In this document: positions 1 through 7,725 of the stretch, piece by piece
Numbering within the stretch: position 1 is the first letter of the stretch
Layout of the letters: each line of letters starts with the position of its first letter
Assembly (NCBI GenBank): GCA_002449575.1
Contig: DJXC01000086.1
Coordinates: forward strand, 1-16,623
Direction of reading: 5' to 3'
From: Ruminococcus sp. UBA7014
GTDB lineage: Bacteria; Bacillota; Clostridia; Oscillospirales; Ruminococcaceae
Length of the DNA stretch: 16,623 bases
Notes under the pieces: model-generated
The model's database searches: none
Told to the model about the DNA's origin: nothing
The model's input: the letters and a program-made list of their open reading frames with translations, nothing else
Made by a program: the position numbers and the translations under genes

Positions 1-545
1 TCCGGTTTGGAAACAGGCGGCTTCAGATGTTTCTGCCATGTGAGTGTGTATCTGTCACGGAAGGTCACGCTTGTCATATCTTCATAACTGATTTCTGTTT
101 CTTCCTGCCATTTGCCGTCAGCATCGAATTCCTGAAAAATAACAGATTTTTTCTTGACATCGATAATTCTGCCGACAGTGAATAAGTTTTTATAGTCATT
201 TTCAATAATGATAAATAATTTCAGTCGTTTCAGAGATTCAAACAGCATCTGCCATGAACCAAGATTCAGCACAGGTTTTTTGACATTTTTCAAGATTTCC
301 TGTTTGCGGTTGATGAGTGTACAGGCATCTGTCCGGGGCTCAATTTTTTTAATATCTGCAATCCGGCGAATCTGAAAACCGTTCAGCTGAAAATCATTTT
401 CTTCGATTCCAAGAAAGAATTTTGCATTGAAATCCAGAATGTAATAATACCAGTAATTGCTTTTATTATATTCAAACCAGCAGCGGCATAGTTCATAAGT
501 TCCGGAAGCATTTTCGATACATGTGATAATTTTTTCTTTTTTCAT
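1..545 (-). CDS. Unrecognised protein, 3' part outside the window
   Basis: An open frame of 181 codons runs from an ATG at 543-545 to the left edge without a stop, so the gene is cut by the window. The start follows a GGAG ribosome binding site that lies inside the last codons of the upstream HAD-like gene, 6 bp after that gene's stop, so it is the last visible member of the minus-strand operon. The protein begins MKKEKIITCIENASG and has no signal peptide or membrane segment. The N-terminal part is rich in Tyr and Trp (NYWYYYI). The second half reads as short beta strands (TVGRIIDVKKKSVIFQEF, then ISYEDMTSVTF), which could be a small barrel-like domain. I do not recognise the family and assign no function. 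It is real by coding continuity, ribosome binding site and operon position. Confidence 0.75.
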   Translation of the reverse strand, partial: MKKEKIITCIENASGTYELCRCWFEYNKSNYWYYYILDFNAKFFLGIEENDFQLNGFQIRRIADIKKIEPRTDACTLINRKQEILKNVKKPVLNLGSWQMLFESLKRLKLFIIIENDYKNLFTVGRIIDVKKKSVIFQEFDADGKWQEETEISYEDMTSVTFRDRYTLTWQKHLKPPVSKP

Positions 546-551
546 AAAGTT

Positions 552-1688
552 TCATCTCCGATTTATTATTTTTTTGCTTTCTGAAATGGTGATTCGTTTG
601 TTATATACGGCGAGAAATTTCCGAAAACCGGTTTTCTGCCGTTCAAAAAAAACGTACTGTTCATTTTCATCATCATAATGATGATAGCCATTTGCAATAT
701 AGCATTCTATTATGAAATGATTATCAAAGCAGATTTTCAGGTCATGCAGGGGGGTAAAGATAAGTTCTGTCACTGTTCCGCCGAGAATTGCTTCACGATA
801 TTTATCAAGAAAATACCATTCGTCATTATTTTTATCATGTTCGCCGTCCCATGACTGATAGTCATGAGAAGTAAACAGAATATCATTGTTCAGAACAACT
901 CTGGTCAGTTCCCGTGCATGAAAAGCATATTCTCCGAAATCGAGTGTCAGCATTTCACAGGCACAGTTGATATTCTGCAATTGCAGACCTTTCATCTGAG
1001 AAAGAAATGTCTGATATTCCTGTTCCGGACATAGTCTGACAGAATATTCTCCCAGATAGTCATAAATCACTTTGTCTGCGCCGTATGTGAATAATGTTTC
1101 CTCATCAAGCATGGAAGCCACTCCGACAATTTTTCCTGCTCCGGCGGATTTTGCCGCCTGAATGCCAGACTTTGCATCTTCAAAGACAGTGCATTCCGAA
1201 ATCGGCAGATGCAGAAGTTCCGCTGCTTTCAGGAAAATGTCCGGCGCAGGCTTGCCCGGAAATGTACCATCATTATAGATAATCTGGTTCAGGTCAAACC
1301 ATCTGGAAAGATTTAAGTTTTCAAAGAAAAATTCCATATTCTTCCTTGCTGAGGCAGTCGCAATAGTAACAGGAATTTTTTTATGCTTCAAATCGTCCAG
1401 AAATTCCGGCAGACCGTCTGCAAGATGAAAATCCGGACTTTGCAGACAAAGGTCACGATAAATTTTTTCTTTTTCTTCTTCAATCAGAATACTTTCTGAA
1501 GCGGAACATTCACGTTTCAGAAAGTAAGATAAGATATCCTGTGCTGACCTCCCGTGAACATATTCCTGAAATTCTTCTTCGGAGATATTTCTCTGAATTT
1601 TTTGTTCCAGAAATGTCCGCCATGCCTTATCATGAAAATTTTTGTCAAAAATAATAGTGCCGTTGAAATCAAAAATGATGCCTTTCAT
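552..1688 (-). CDS. HAD-superfamily hydrolase with an extra C-terminal domain
   Basis: 378 residues. Residues 1-215 form a beta-phosphoglucomutase-like HAD phosphatase. Motif I is DFNGT at 7-11, with nucleophile Asp7. Motif II is around IATAS (Thr111), motif III is Lys146 in PGKPAPD, and motif IV is Glu170-Asp171 in VFEDAKSGIQAA. A helical cap lies at about 15-90. The family removes phosphate from small metabolites; the substrate cannot be read here. Two oddities stand out. The Asp two residues after the nucleophile, normally the general acid/base, is Asn9. Residues about 230-378 form an additional domain rich in Tyr, His, Asp and Phe, which I do not recognise. The start ATG overlaps the hemZ stop in an ATGA (1685-1688), so translation is probably coupled. 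Confidence 0.85.
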   Translation of the reverse strand: MKGIIFDFNGTIIFDKNFHDKAWRTFLEQKIQRNISEEEFQEYVHGRSAQDILSYFLKRECSASESILIEEEKEKIYRDLCLQSPDFHLADGLPEFLDDLKHKKIPVTIATASARKNMEFFFENLNLSRWFDLNQIIYNDGTFPGKPAPDIFLKAAELLHLPISECTVFEDAKSGIQAAKSAGAGKIVGVASMLDEETLFTYGADKVIYDYLGEYSVRLCPEQEYQTFLSQMKGLQLQNINCACEMLTLDFGEYAFHARELTRVVLNNDILFTSHDYQSWDGEHDKNNDEWYFLDKYREAILGGTVTELIFTPLHDLKICFDNHFIIECYIANGYHHYDDENEQYVFFERQKTGFRKFLAVYNKRITISESKKIINRR

Positions 1689-3142
1689 GCTAGTTTCTCC
1701 AGTTCATTTTCAAGCAGTTGTTTTTTGTTCATGAGTTCCTCAAAACGGTGAATATATTCATAGGGGAATTTATAATTCATGACTCTGGTTAAATTTCCGT
1801 CTGGCAGGATAATTTTGCTGGAAGCGGCACACCCTGCGCCGAGAATGGTTTGTCTGTCATCCATAATTAGAATATTATATAAATTTTCCTTTCCGGTTTT
1901 TGCATAGCCGACATTTTCGAGATTGCCGACTGTGTTTTTCTGCCGATAGAGATAATACGGCTGATAGCCGGATTCCGGCAGGAGAGCTGCGGAAAGTTCT
2001 GTCATTTTCTCCACAACCGGAATTTCTGTATTCTGATAATTCATATCATGATAAAGTGTTCCGGCACGTTTCAATGTGAGTGTATGAACAGTGACACTGT
2101 CCGGGTTCAAATCAATGACTTTCCGGAGCGTATCGGAAAAGCCTTCATAAGTATCAGATGGCAGTCCGGCAATCAAATCCATATTGATATTATCAAATCC
2201 GAGTTTTCTTGCCAGTTGAAATGCATCTGTTACTTGTTGCGCAGTGTGACAGCGTCCGATTTTTTGCAGAACACTGTCCTGTAACGTCTGCGGGTTGACG
2301 GAAATTCTGTCAGCATTCATTTCACGGATAACCAGCAGTTTTTCTTCGGTAATCGTATCTGCTCTGCCGGCTTCAACAGTATATTCCCGTGTGTGTGCAA
2401 TATCAATATGATTCCGGATTGTCTGCATAATTTCTTTCAGTTGTTCAGCAGAAACTGCTGTGGGTGTACCGCCGCCGATATAGACCGACTGCACAGACAA
2501 ATGATATTTCTGAATCAGTTTTCCCAGAATCCGGATTTCCTCACAGAGTTTCTGAATATATTCCGGAATCAGAGATTTCGCACTTTCAATAGAATGCGAG
2601 ACAAACGAACAGTAACTACATCTTGTAGGACAAAACGGGATTGAAATATATAATCCGATTTCTTTCATGCTGTGCGGAAGAATTTCTTTCTGAAGCAAAG
2701 CTGTGTGCAAGGCAAGCTGTAATTTTTTATCAGAAATCAGATATTTCTGCTGTAATTCCTGACATGTCTGTTCAGGAGTCAGCCCCTGTGAAAGCTTATC
2801 CAGAACTTTTCTGACGGGACGAATTCCCGTCAGCATTCCCCACGGCGGCTGATAACCTGTTAAATTTTGCAGCCCCTGATAAAGCATCTGACAAAGCTGA
2901 AATTCCTGTTCTGCTTTTTCTGTTTTTGCCGGAGCTGTATCAGAATAAGTTTTGCCATGCAGAAAAATTTTCACATGCAGCAGATTTTGTTCTGAAATAT
3001 ATTCTGTCAGAATCTGATTTTCTGCATCAGAAGTTTCAAAATTCCGGCAAAGCTGAAATCTTATACCCGGAATAAAAATTTTCGCAACCGCCTGTATTTC
3101 ATATTCAAAATCATGATTTTTGAAAATTAATGCATAATTCAT
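1685..3142 (-). CDS. hemZ: HemZ-type radical SAM coproporphyrinogen dehydrogenase
   Basis: 485 residues, normal length for HemZ. A family N-terminal region with GMLTGIRPVRKV (102-113) precedes the radical SAM core. The [4Fe-4S] cysteines are C171, C175 and C178 in CPTRCSYC, and the SAM-binding GGGTP lies at 223-227. HemZ is annotated as the oxygen-independent coproporphyrinogen III oxidase of Firmicutes, converting two propionates to vinyls. Its true substrate in anaerobes with incomplete heme pathways is unsettled, and HemW-like relatives are heme chaperones. The gene overlaps the metallo-beta-lactamase gene by 4 bp upstream and the HAD gene by 4 bp downstream. The MBL-hemZ pair is a common Clostridia arrangement, often continued by hisS and aspS. 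Here a HAD gene follows instead. Confidence 0.93.
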   Translation of the reverse strand: MNYALIFKNHDFEYEIQAVAKIFIPGIRFQLCRNFETSDAENQILTEYISEQNLLHVKIFLHGKTYSDTAPAKTEKAEQEFQLCQMLYQGLQNLTGYQPPWGMLTGIRPVRKVLDKLSQGLTPEQTCQELQQKYLISDKKLQLALHTALLQKEILPHSMKEIGLYISIPFCPTRCSYCSFVSHSIESAKSLIPEYIQKLCEEIRILGKLIQKYHLSVQSVYIGGGTPTAVSAEQLKEIMQTIRNHIDIAHTREYTVEAGRADTITEEKLLVIREMNADRISVNPQTLQDSVLQKIGRCHTAQQVTDAFQLARKLGFDNINMDLIAGLPSDTYEGFSDTLRKVIDLNPDSVTVHTLTLKRAGTLYHDMNYQNTEIPVVEKMTELSAALLPESGYQPYYLYRQKNTVGNLENVGYAKTGKENLYNILIMDDRQTILGAGCAASSKIILPDGNLTRVMNYKFPYEYIHRFEELMNKKQLLENELEKLA

Positions 3143-3762
3143 GAAAAATTCCTCAGATAGGGATTTTGTTTTTTTTCAGCTTCCAGTGTGGAAGCATCAA
3201 AATGTCCAGGATAGACTTTATAATTTTTATCCAGAGCAGCAATTTTACGGAGTGACTGCATCATATCTTCACGGTTTCCGCCAAGGTCAATTCTGCCAAC
3301 ACTGCCTTTAAAGAGCGTATCTCCGGAAAACATCATATCATCTGTCAGATAGCAGATACCGCCGGGCGTATGTCCGGGCGTATGCATTACCTGAATTTTC
3401 CGGTTTCCGAATTCTAAAATATCCCCGTTTCTGAGTGTATGATATGCTGTGACAGGAAGATAAGTTTCATTTGTCAGCTGCCACGAAAGATTCGCTTCAC
3501 CACTTTTGAGCATAACAGCATCATTTTCATGAATATAGACTTCTGCACCTGTCATTTTTCTGACCGCTTCCACACCGGCAACATGGTCATAATGCCCGTG
3601 TGTGAGCAGAATTGCTTTCAGTTGCAGATGATAAACTTCCAAAGCTTGCATCACTTTTTTGGCACCGTTTCCAATATCGAAGGCAACAGCTTCACCATTG
3701 CCAATATCTAAAATATAACAGTTGGTTGCCAGTTCGCCCAATACTAAATTTATCAGTTCCAT
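3139..3762 (-). CDS. Metallo-beta-lactamase fold hydrolase (glyoxalase II-like)
   Basis: 207 residues starting MELINLVLGELATNCYI. I chose the ATG at 3760-3762 because AAAGGA (plus-strand 3772-3777) precedes it at a good distance. The frame extends upstream to a TTG at 3828, but that TTG is the promoter -35 itself and cannot be translated. Metal ligands are H55, H57, D59 and H60 in THGHYDH, then H131 in HTPGHTPGG, D148 in SGDTLF and H187 in YPGH. This is the short YcbL/YqgX-type subgroup without the glutathione-binding C-terminal domain of true glyoxalase II, so it probably acts on a small thioester. The enzyme should be cytosolic. It is the first gene of the minus-strand operon and ends in an ATGA overlap with hemZ. 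Confidence 0.92.
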   Translation of the reverse strand: MELINLVLGELATNCYILDIGNGEAVAFDIGNGAKKVMQALEVYHLQLKAILLTHGHYDHVAGVEAVRKMTGAEVYIHENDAVMLKSGEANLSWQLTNETYLPVTAYHTLRNGDILEFGNRKIQVMHTPGHTPGGICYLTDDMMFSGDTLFKGSVGRIDLGGNREDMMQSLRKIAALDKNYKVYPGHFDASTLEAEKKQNPYLRNFS

Positions 3763-3799
3763 AGGCTTTTTTCCTTTCATATGATACTCGTTTTGTTTC

Positions 3800-3828
3800 A
3801 TTATACTATATTTCAGCAATCTTTTCAA
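3800..3828 (-). promoter_or_regulatory. Sigma-A promoter of the MBL-hemZ-HAD operon
   Basis: On the minus strand TTGAAA (3823-3828) and TATAAT (3800-3805) are separated by exactly 17 bp. Transcription should begin near 3793, giving a 5' leader of about 30 nt that carries the AAAGGA ribosome binding site of the hydrolase gene. Confidence 0.85.
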
Positions 3829-3918
3829 GTTACTTTATGCACAAATACAAGTCGTGATTTTACTCAGGAAATGTTGAGTTTCACTACAGCAGATTCTAAA
3901 ATTTTTCTGTGTTCTCTC

Positions 3919-3947
3919 TTGACAAATCATAATAATTATGTTATCAT
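3919..3947 (+). promoter_or_regulatory. Sigma-A promoter of the ECF sigma operon
   Basis: TTGACA (3919-3924) and TATCAT (3942-3947) with a 17-bp spacer. Predicted start is near 3953, which leaves a leader of about 150 nt before the sigma factor ATG. The 15 bases tctcttgacaaatca (3915-3929) recur identically at 13436-13450 in the promoter of the small 68-residue gene. Confidence 0.8.
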
Positions 3948-3982
3948 AAATCCTGATGGCGAGAGATTGTTATCAGATTTGT

Positions 3983-4025
3983 AAAATCTGCACAAAGAAA
4001 CGGGTAAATCTTTGTGCAGATTTTT
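3983..4025 (+). terminator. Leader hairpin with U run, candidate attenuator
   Basis: A perfect 16-bp inverted repeat: aaaatctgcacaaaga (3983-3998) pairs with its exact complement at 4009-4024 around a 10-nt loop (3999-4008), and ends in five T. It lies between the sigma operon promoter and the sigma gene, in the right orientation to stop transcription after about 70 nt. The left arm can instead pair with cagattt at 3974-3980, so the terminator has a competing structure. Its role as attenuator is inference. Confidence 0.65.
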
Positions 4026-4060
4026 CCATAAATCTGTCTCTCTTATCCGTATCATTAGCA

Positions 4061-4079
4061 GACCGGAAAAATTCCGGTC
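4061..4079 (+). promoter_or_regulatory. Short hairpin just before the sigma factor ribosome binding site
   Basis: gaccggaa (4061-4068) pairs perfectly with ttccggtc (4072-4079) around a 3-nt loop. It ends a few bases before AAAGGAGG (4084-4091). It could shape access to the ribosome binding site. It is not followed by a T run, so it is not a terminator. Confidence 0.45.
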
Positions 4080-4104
4080 ACGAAAAGGAGGAACTTGCTG
4101 CAAT

Positions 4105-4653
4105 ATGACAGACTTACAATTCGATGCAGCTGTCGAAAAAATCCGTAATGGTGACAAAAATGCTCTGAAACTGATTTACGATGCGTACGGCGATAAAATT
4201 TACAGACTGTTTCTGAGCAAAGTGCATAATCATCAGGACGCTGAAGATTTAACCTCGGATTTTTTTCTGAAACTTTGGGAATGTGCTTCTTATTATCATC
4301 CGGGCAGCGGTCACAGATGCTGGCTGAATACCATTGCCAGAAATATGGCGGTTGACTATTTCCGGAAATCCGGCAGGGAAATTCCGTCAGAAGACCCGGA
4401 AGTCCTTAACAGTGAGGCACTCACAGAACACTCGACAGCCGAGGAAACTACTATCAATAAAATGCATACATCCCATTTGTTATCATCTCTTTCCAGCGAG
4501 GAGCAGGAAATTGTACAGATGCATATTGCAGCCGAATTGACTTTCCGTGAAATTGCCGTCATACTGAAACGACCTCTCGGTACAGTCGCTTGGAAATACC
4601 GAAACGCAATCGGAAAACTACAAAAACTGGCAAAGGAGGGCGAATTGGTATGA
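4105..4653 (+). CDS. ECF-type RNA polymerase sigma factor
   Basis: 182 residues from the ATG at 4105, preceded by AAAGGAGG (4084-4091). The 13-nt spacing is longer than usual, but no in-frame start lies between them. Region 2 spans about 8-90: the DAEDLTSDFFLKLW segment (45-58) is the region 2.1-2.2 signature that contacts the core polymerase. Region 4 spans about 125-178, with the helix-turn-helix LTFREIAVILKRPLGTVAWK that reads the -35 element. Regions 1.1 and 3 are absent, as in ECF (group 4) sigma factors. The stop overlaps the next start in ATGA (4650-4653), the usual arrangement of a sigma factor with its anti-sigma factor. The promoter it recognises cannot be read from the window. Its own operon has a sigma-A-like promoter. 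Confidence 0.92.
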   Translation: MTDLQFDAAVEKIRNGDKNALKLIYDAYGDKIYRLFLSKVHNHQDAEDLTSDFFLKLWECASYYHPGSGHRCWLNTIARNMAVDYFRKSGREIPSEDPEVLNSEALTEHSTAEETTINKMHTSHLLSSLSSEEQEIVQMHIAAELTFREIAVILKRPLGTVAWKYRNAIGKLQKLAKEGELV

Positions 4654-5522
4654 CTAGAAAAAATATCGAGGAGAGATTAAAACAAGAAATGCAACAGAAC
4701 ATCCCTAATAAAGATGCACTGTGGCAGAAAATTGAAAACCGTCTGCCGGAACAGCCTGTTTCACAGCCCGTCAGAAAAACGATTCGTATGACTTCTGGAA
4801 GAAAATTTCTGACCGCTGCTGCATGTATTCTGTTGGTTATCGCCGGAATGAAATTTGTCAGCACATCCAGAAATTTCACGCAGACAGAGAACACAGCTAT
4901 GAATGATGCAGAATCCGCTGTGCCTGCTGCCGAAGGCGATGCAGCATGTTCTGCTGATGAAAAAAATCCTGTACAGACTGTTCAGGAAGCTGCCTCCGCA
5001 GAATCACCCCTGAAATATCAGAATCTGAATATTCCGCATGAAAAAACAATTGCTTCACTGGTGAATCTGTCACGGCTCGGTACAGAGGATGAATATTTCA
5101 ATGAAGATGCAATTCTGCAACAGACCAGATTTTTCATTGATGTGAAAGTGCTGGATGGTCAGCAGAATCCGGAATCCGGAACAATGCACTATACTTTACA
5201 GATTCTGAACGTTTACGGCGGAGAACTCAGTCAGCAGAAAATGACACTCGAAACAGAATCGGCTTATATTCTGGAACAGAATCATGAATATGTACTTCCG
5301 GTAACAGCAGAATTCAGCCTTGCTTATGAGTGCGCTCCGCAGATTGAGAAAACACAGGATAACAAACTTGTCATTCCGAACGGCTGGTATACGCTCATGC
5401 AGAGCGATACGACTCCGGTCTTGTATGACAGTTACGGCATTGACGATTATTTCTATGACAGAATGTATCTCACAAAAGATTTAAATCTGGATTTGTTAAT
5501 TCAGAAATGGGAAAATATATAA
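4650..5522 (+). CDS. Putative membrane-anchored anti-sigma factor
   Basis: 290 residues. The ATG at 4650 overlaps the sigma factor stop and has AAAGGAGGG (4632-4640) in front. Layout: a charged cytoplasmic N-terminus (1-50: MTRKNIEERLKQEMQQNIPN...), one membrane helix (about 52-70, FLTAAACILLVIAGMKFV), a low-complexity Ala/Glu linker (about 78-120) and an outer domain of about 170 residues. The N-terminus lacks the HxxxCxxC zinc motif of ZAS anti-sigma factors. The outer domain is unrecognised. Topology and position directly after an ECF sigma gene are the grounds for the call; binding to the sigma factor is inferred. Expected role: hold the sigma factor at the membrane and release it on an external signal. 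Confidence 0.75.
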   Translation: MTRKNIEERLKQEMQQNIPNKDALWQKIENRLPEQPVSQPVRKTIRMTSGRKFLTAAACILLVIAGMKFVSTSRNFTQTENTAMNDAESAVPAAEGDAACSADEKNPVQTVQEAASAESPLKYQNLNIPHEKTIASLVNLSRLGTEDEYFNEDAILQQTRFFIDVKVLDGQQNPESGTMHYTLQILNVYGGELSQQKMTLETESAYILEQNHEYVLPVTAEFSLAYECAPQIEKTQDNKLVIPNGWYTLMQSDTTPVLYDSYGIDDYFYDRMYLTKDLNLDLLIQKWENI

Positions 5523-5579
5523 AATTGATAAAAAATATATCTTTATTTATCAGATATGAATTCTTGAGGAGGAATTAAT

Positions 5580-7625
5580 ATGAAAAAATTCAGAAAAACA
5601 GCATTGTTCATGGCAGTATGCCTGACAGCCGTATTTTACGCTGCATGTGGCGGAAATTCCGAAAGCTATACGGCAAGCTATAAACGAGCAGAAAACAGTA
5701 TACAAAAACCTGATACCGCTGCCGGTATGCCAGCTTATGAACAGTCCGCTGATGCCGAAATCGCTTACGAAGAAGGCGGCGAAGAATATTATAATACAGA
5801 AGAATACGCTCAGATTGTCGAAAACGGCTTTATCAATACTGCTGATGAACCGACAAGCACATTCTCAATTGATGTCGATACTGCTTCTTATGCCAATGTC
5901 AGAAGAATGATTCAGGACGGCAATTATGAGAACATTCCGCAGGCAGTCAGAATTGAAGAAATGATTAATTATTTTAATTATGATTATCCTGTTCCGGAAG
6001 ATGATTCGCCGTTTTCGGTTACGACAGAATTAAGTACCTGTCCGTGGAATCCCGAAAATCAGCTCATGCTTATCGGATTGCAGGCGGATAAGATTGATTT
6101 AAGCACCCGTGCGCCCATGAATCTGGTGTTTCTGATTGATGTCAGCGGTTCTATGTACGGTGAAGACCGCCTCGGACTTGTACAGAAAGCGGTCAATATG
6201 CTTGCAGAAAATCTCAATGAGAATGACCGTGTTTCTATCGTCACATATGCCGGATATGAATCTGTTGTTCTCGAAGGCGCAGCCGGAAACGATACAGAAA
6301 CAATTGTGAATGCTATCAATAACCTACAGGCAAGCGGCTCTACTGCCGGAGAAGCCGGAATTAAAAAGGCTTATCAGATTGCAGAAAAATATTTTATTCA
6401 GGACGGCAATAACAGAGTTCTGCTTGCCACTGACGGTGACCTGAATGTCGGTGTTTCTTCTGCGGAAGAACTGAAAACACTTGTCGAAAAAGAACGTGAT
6501 ACCGGTGTACACTTATCTGTATTAGGGTTCGGCTACGGAAACCTGAAAGATGAAAAACTTGAAACTCTCGCTGATAACGGAAATGGGAACTATTCTTATA
6601 TCGACAGCGAACTTGAAGCAAAAAAAGTTCTGGTGCAGGAGATGGGCGGAACACTTTACACCGTTGCAAAAGATGTCAAGTTACAGCTTGCATTTAATCC
6701 GGAAACTGTACAGAGTTATCGTTTAATTGGCTACGAAAACAGAGTACTCGCAAACGAAGATTTCAATAATGACAAAGTGGATGCCGGAGAAATCGGCGCA
6801 GGACATTCCGTGACGGCTCTTTATGAAATTGTTCCGGCAGATGCAGAAGCAGATAATCTTCTGAAACTTGCTATGAGATACAAAGCCCCTGATGGCGAAC
6901 AGAGTTTATATAAAGAATTTGAAATCTTAAAATCAACAAGCTGGTCTGAACAGATGCAGAAAAATGAATCTTTTGCCGCTGCTGTAACAGAATTCGGAAT
7001 GCTTCTCAGAAACAGTCAGTATGCCGGAACAGCAAGCTATTCCCAGATTCAGCAGTTAATGAGCCAGAGTGATATGCAGGACGAATATAAAATGCAGTTC
7101 ACAGAACTTGTAGATATGGCTTATCAGACAGGACTGCTTCCAGAATCGGTAAGCCCGGAAGATGCCCCTGTTCCGGAAACAATTCCGCCTCGTGAAGAAA
7201 ATCCGCAGAATCCGGATGAAATACAGAATACTGCCGTATCTGCCGGAAAAGATTATACAATGACAGTATATCATAATGGAAATCAGGAAGAAATGACTGA
7301 CCCGGCAAGCTTTGTAGCACTTGCAGAAATGTATCTGGATTCCGGTTCTGCCCTAAATGAAGTCCCTGACGGACTTATCGAATCAGAAGCACAGCAGTCA
7401 GGAACTTATGTAGATATTTCTTATCTGGACTTTTACGAAAAAGACGGCAAAATGCTGACATTCAGCGATTCCGGAGAAACATTCAAAAGCTATGGTCTGA
7501 CGATTGTCATCACAGACGAAAAAGAATGGCTGATTATTAACAATGACGGTTACAGAAATGTTTATGCTCTGCCAAAAGTGCTGAAAGATGAACTGACACT
7601 CCGTATGATGCTGGAACAGCAGTAA
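5580..7625 (+). CDS. VWA-domain lipoprotein, YfbK-like
   Basis: 681 residues with AGGAGG (5567-5572) 7 nt before the ATG. A lipoprotein signal ends in FYAAC (Cys23), so the protein should be anchored on the outer face of the membrane. After a Glu/Tyr-rich linker comes the conserved N-terminal segment of YfbK-type proteins (about 88-165, TSTFSIDVDTASYANVRRM). The von Willebrand A domain follows (about 180-355) with a complete MIDAS: D187-S189-S191 in DVSGS, Thr255 and D285 in ATDGD. The YfbK-type C-terminal region spans about 360-520. A Pro/Glu-rich spacer (520-550) leads to an extra domain of about 125 residues that I do not recognise. A VWA domain with an intact MIDAS usually binds protein ligands through a metal. 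The gene sits 57 bp after the anti-sigma gene with no terminator between, so it is probably co-transcribed and may be an output or a sensor partner. Confidence 0.9.
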   Translation: MKKFRKTALFMAVCLTAVFYAACGGNSESYTASYKRAENSIQKPDTAAGMPAYEQSADAEIAYEEGGEEYYNTEEYAQIVENGFINTADEPTSTFSIDVDTASYANVRRMIQDGNYENIPQAVRIEEMINYFNYDYPVPEDDSPFSVTTELSTCPWNPENQLMLIGLQADKIDLSTRAPMNLVFLIDVSGSMYGEDRLGLVQKAVNMLAENLNENDRVSIVTYAGYESVVLEGAAGNDTETIVNAINNLQASGSTAGEAGIKKAYQIAEKYFIQDGNNRVLLATDGDLNVGVSSAEELKTLVEKERDTGVHLSVLGFGYGNLKDEKLETLADNGNGNYSYIDSELEAKKVLVQEMGGTLYTVAKDVKLQLAFNPETVQSYRLIGYENRVLANEDFNNDKVDAGEIGAGHSVTALYEIVPADAEADNLLKLAMRYKAPDGEQSLYKEFEILKSTSWSEQMQKNESFAAAVTEFGMLLRNSQYAGTASYSQIQQLMSQSDMQDEYKMQFTELVDMAYQTGLLPESVSPEDAPVPETIPPREENPQNPDEIQNTAVSAGKDYTMTVYHNGNQEEMTDPASFVALAEMYLDSGSALNEVPDGLIESEAQQSGTYVDISYLDFYEKDGKMLTFSDSGETFKSYGLTIVITDEKEWLIINNDGYRNVYALPKVLKDELTLRMMLEQQ

Positions 7626-7628
7626 TGG

Positions 7629-7667
7629 AAAACAGGAACAGCCCGTTTCCGGACTGTTCCTGTTTTT
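7629..7667 (+). terminator. Intrinsic terminator after the VWA gene, probably bidirectional
   Basis: aaaacaggaacag (7629-7641) pairs perfectly with ctgttcctgtttt (7654-7666), with five T at 7663-7667. On the other strand the hairpin ends in four T, so it may also stop the convergent beta-helix gene. Confidence 0.85.
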
Positions 7668-7725
7668 CGTATCTGTTTGAAAGGGTATCTATTATGAAGA
7701 AGATTGCTTTGTAAAATAGGAGAAA

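Noticed and set aside
3763..3828. Longer N-terminus of the metallo-beta-lactamase protein starting at a TTG
   Set aside because: The TTG is part of the -35 TTGAAA and the frame passes through the -10 TATAAT. The internal ATG has a good ribosome binding site.
5526..5552. tgataaa/tttatca inverted repeat between the anti-sigma and VWA genes
   Set aside because: Seven AT-only pairs with a 13-nt loop and no T run, so not a credible terminator or operator.
7674..7715. Six-codon plus-strand frame MKKIAL after a purine-rich stretch
   Set aside because: Too short, lies after a strong terminator and has no promoter.
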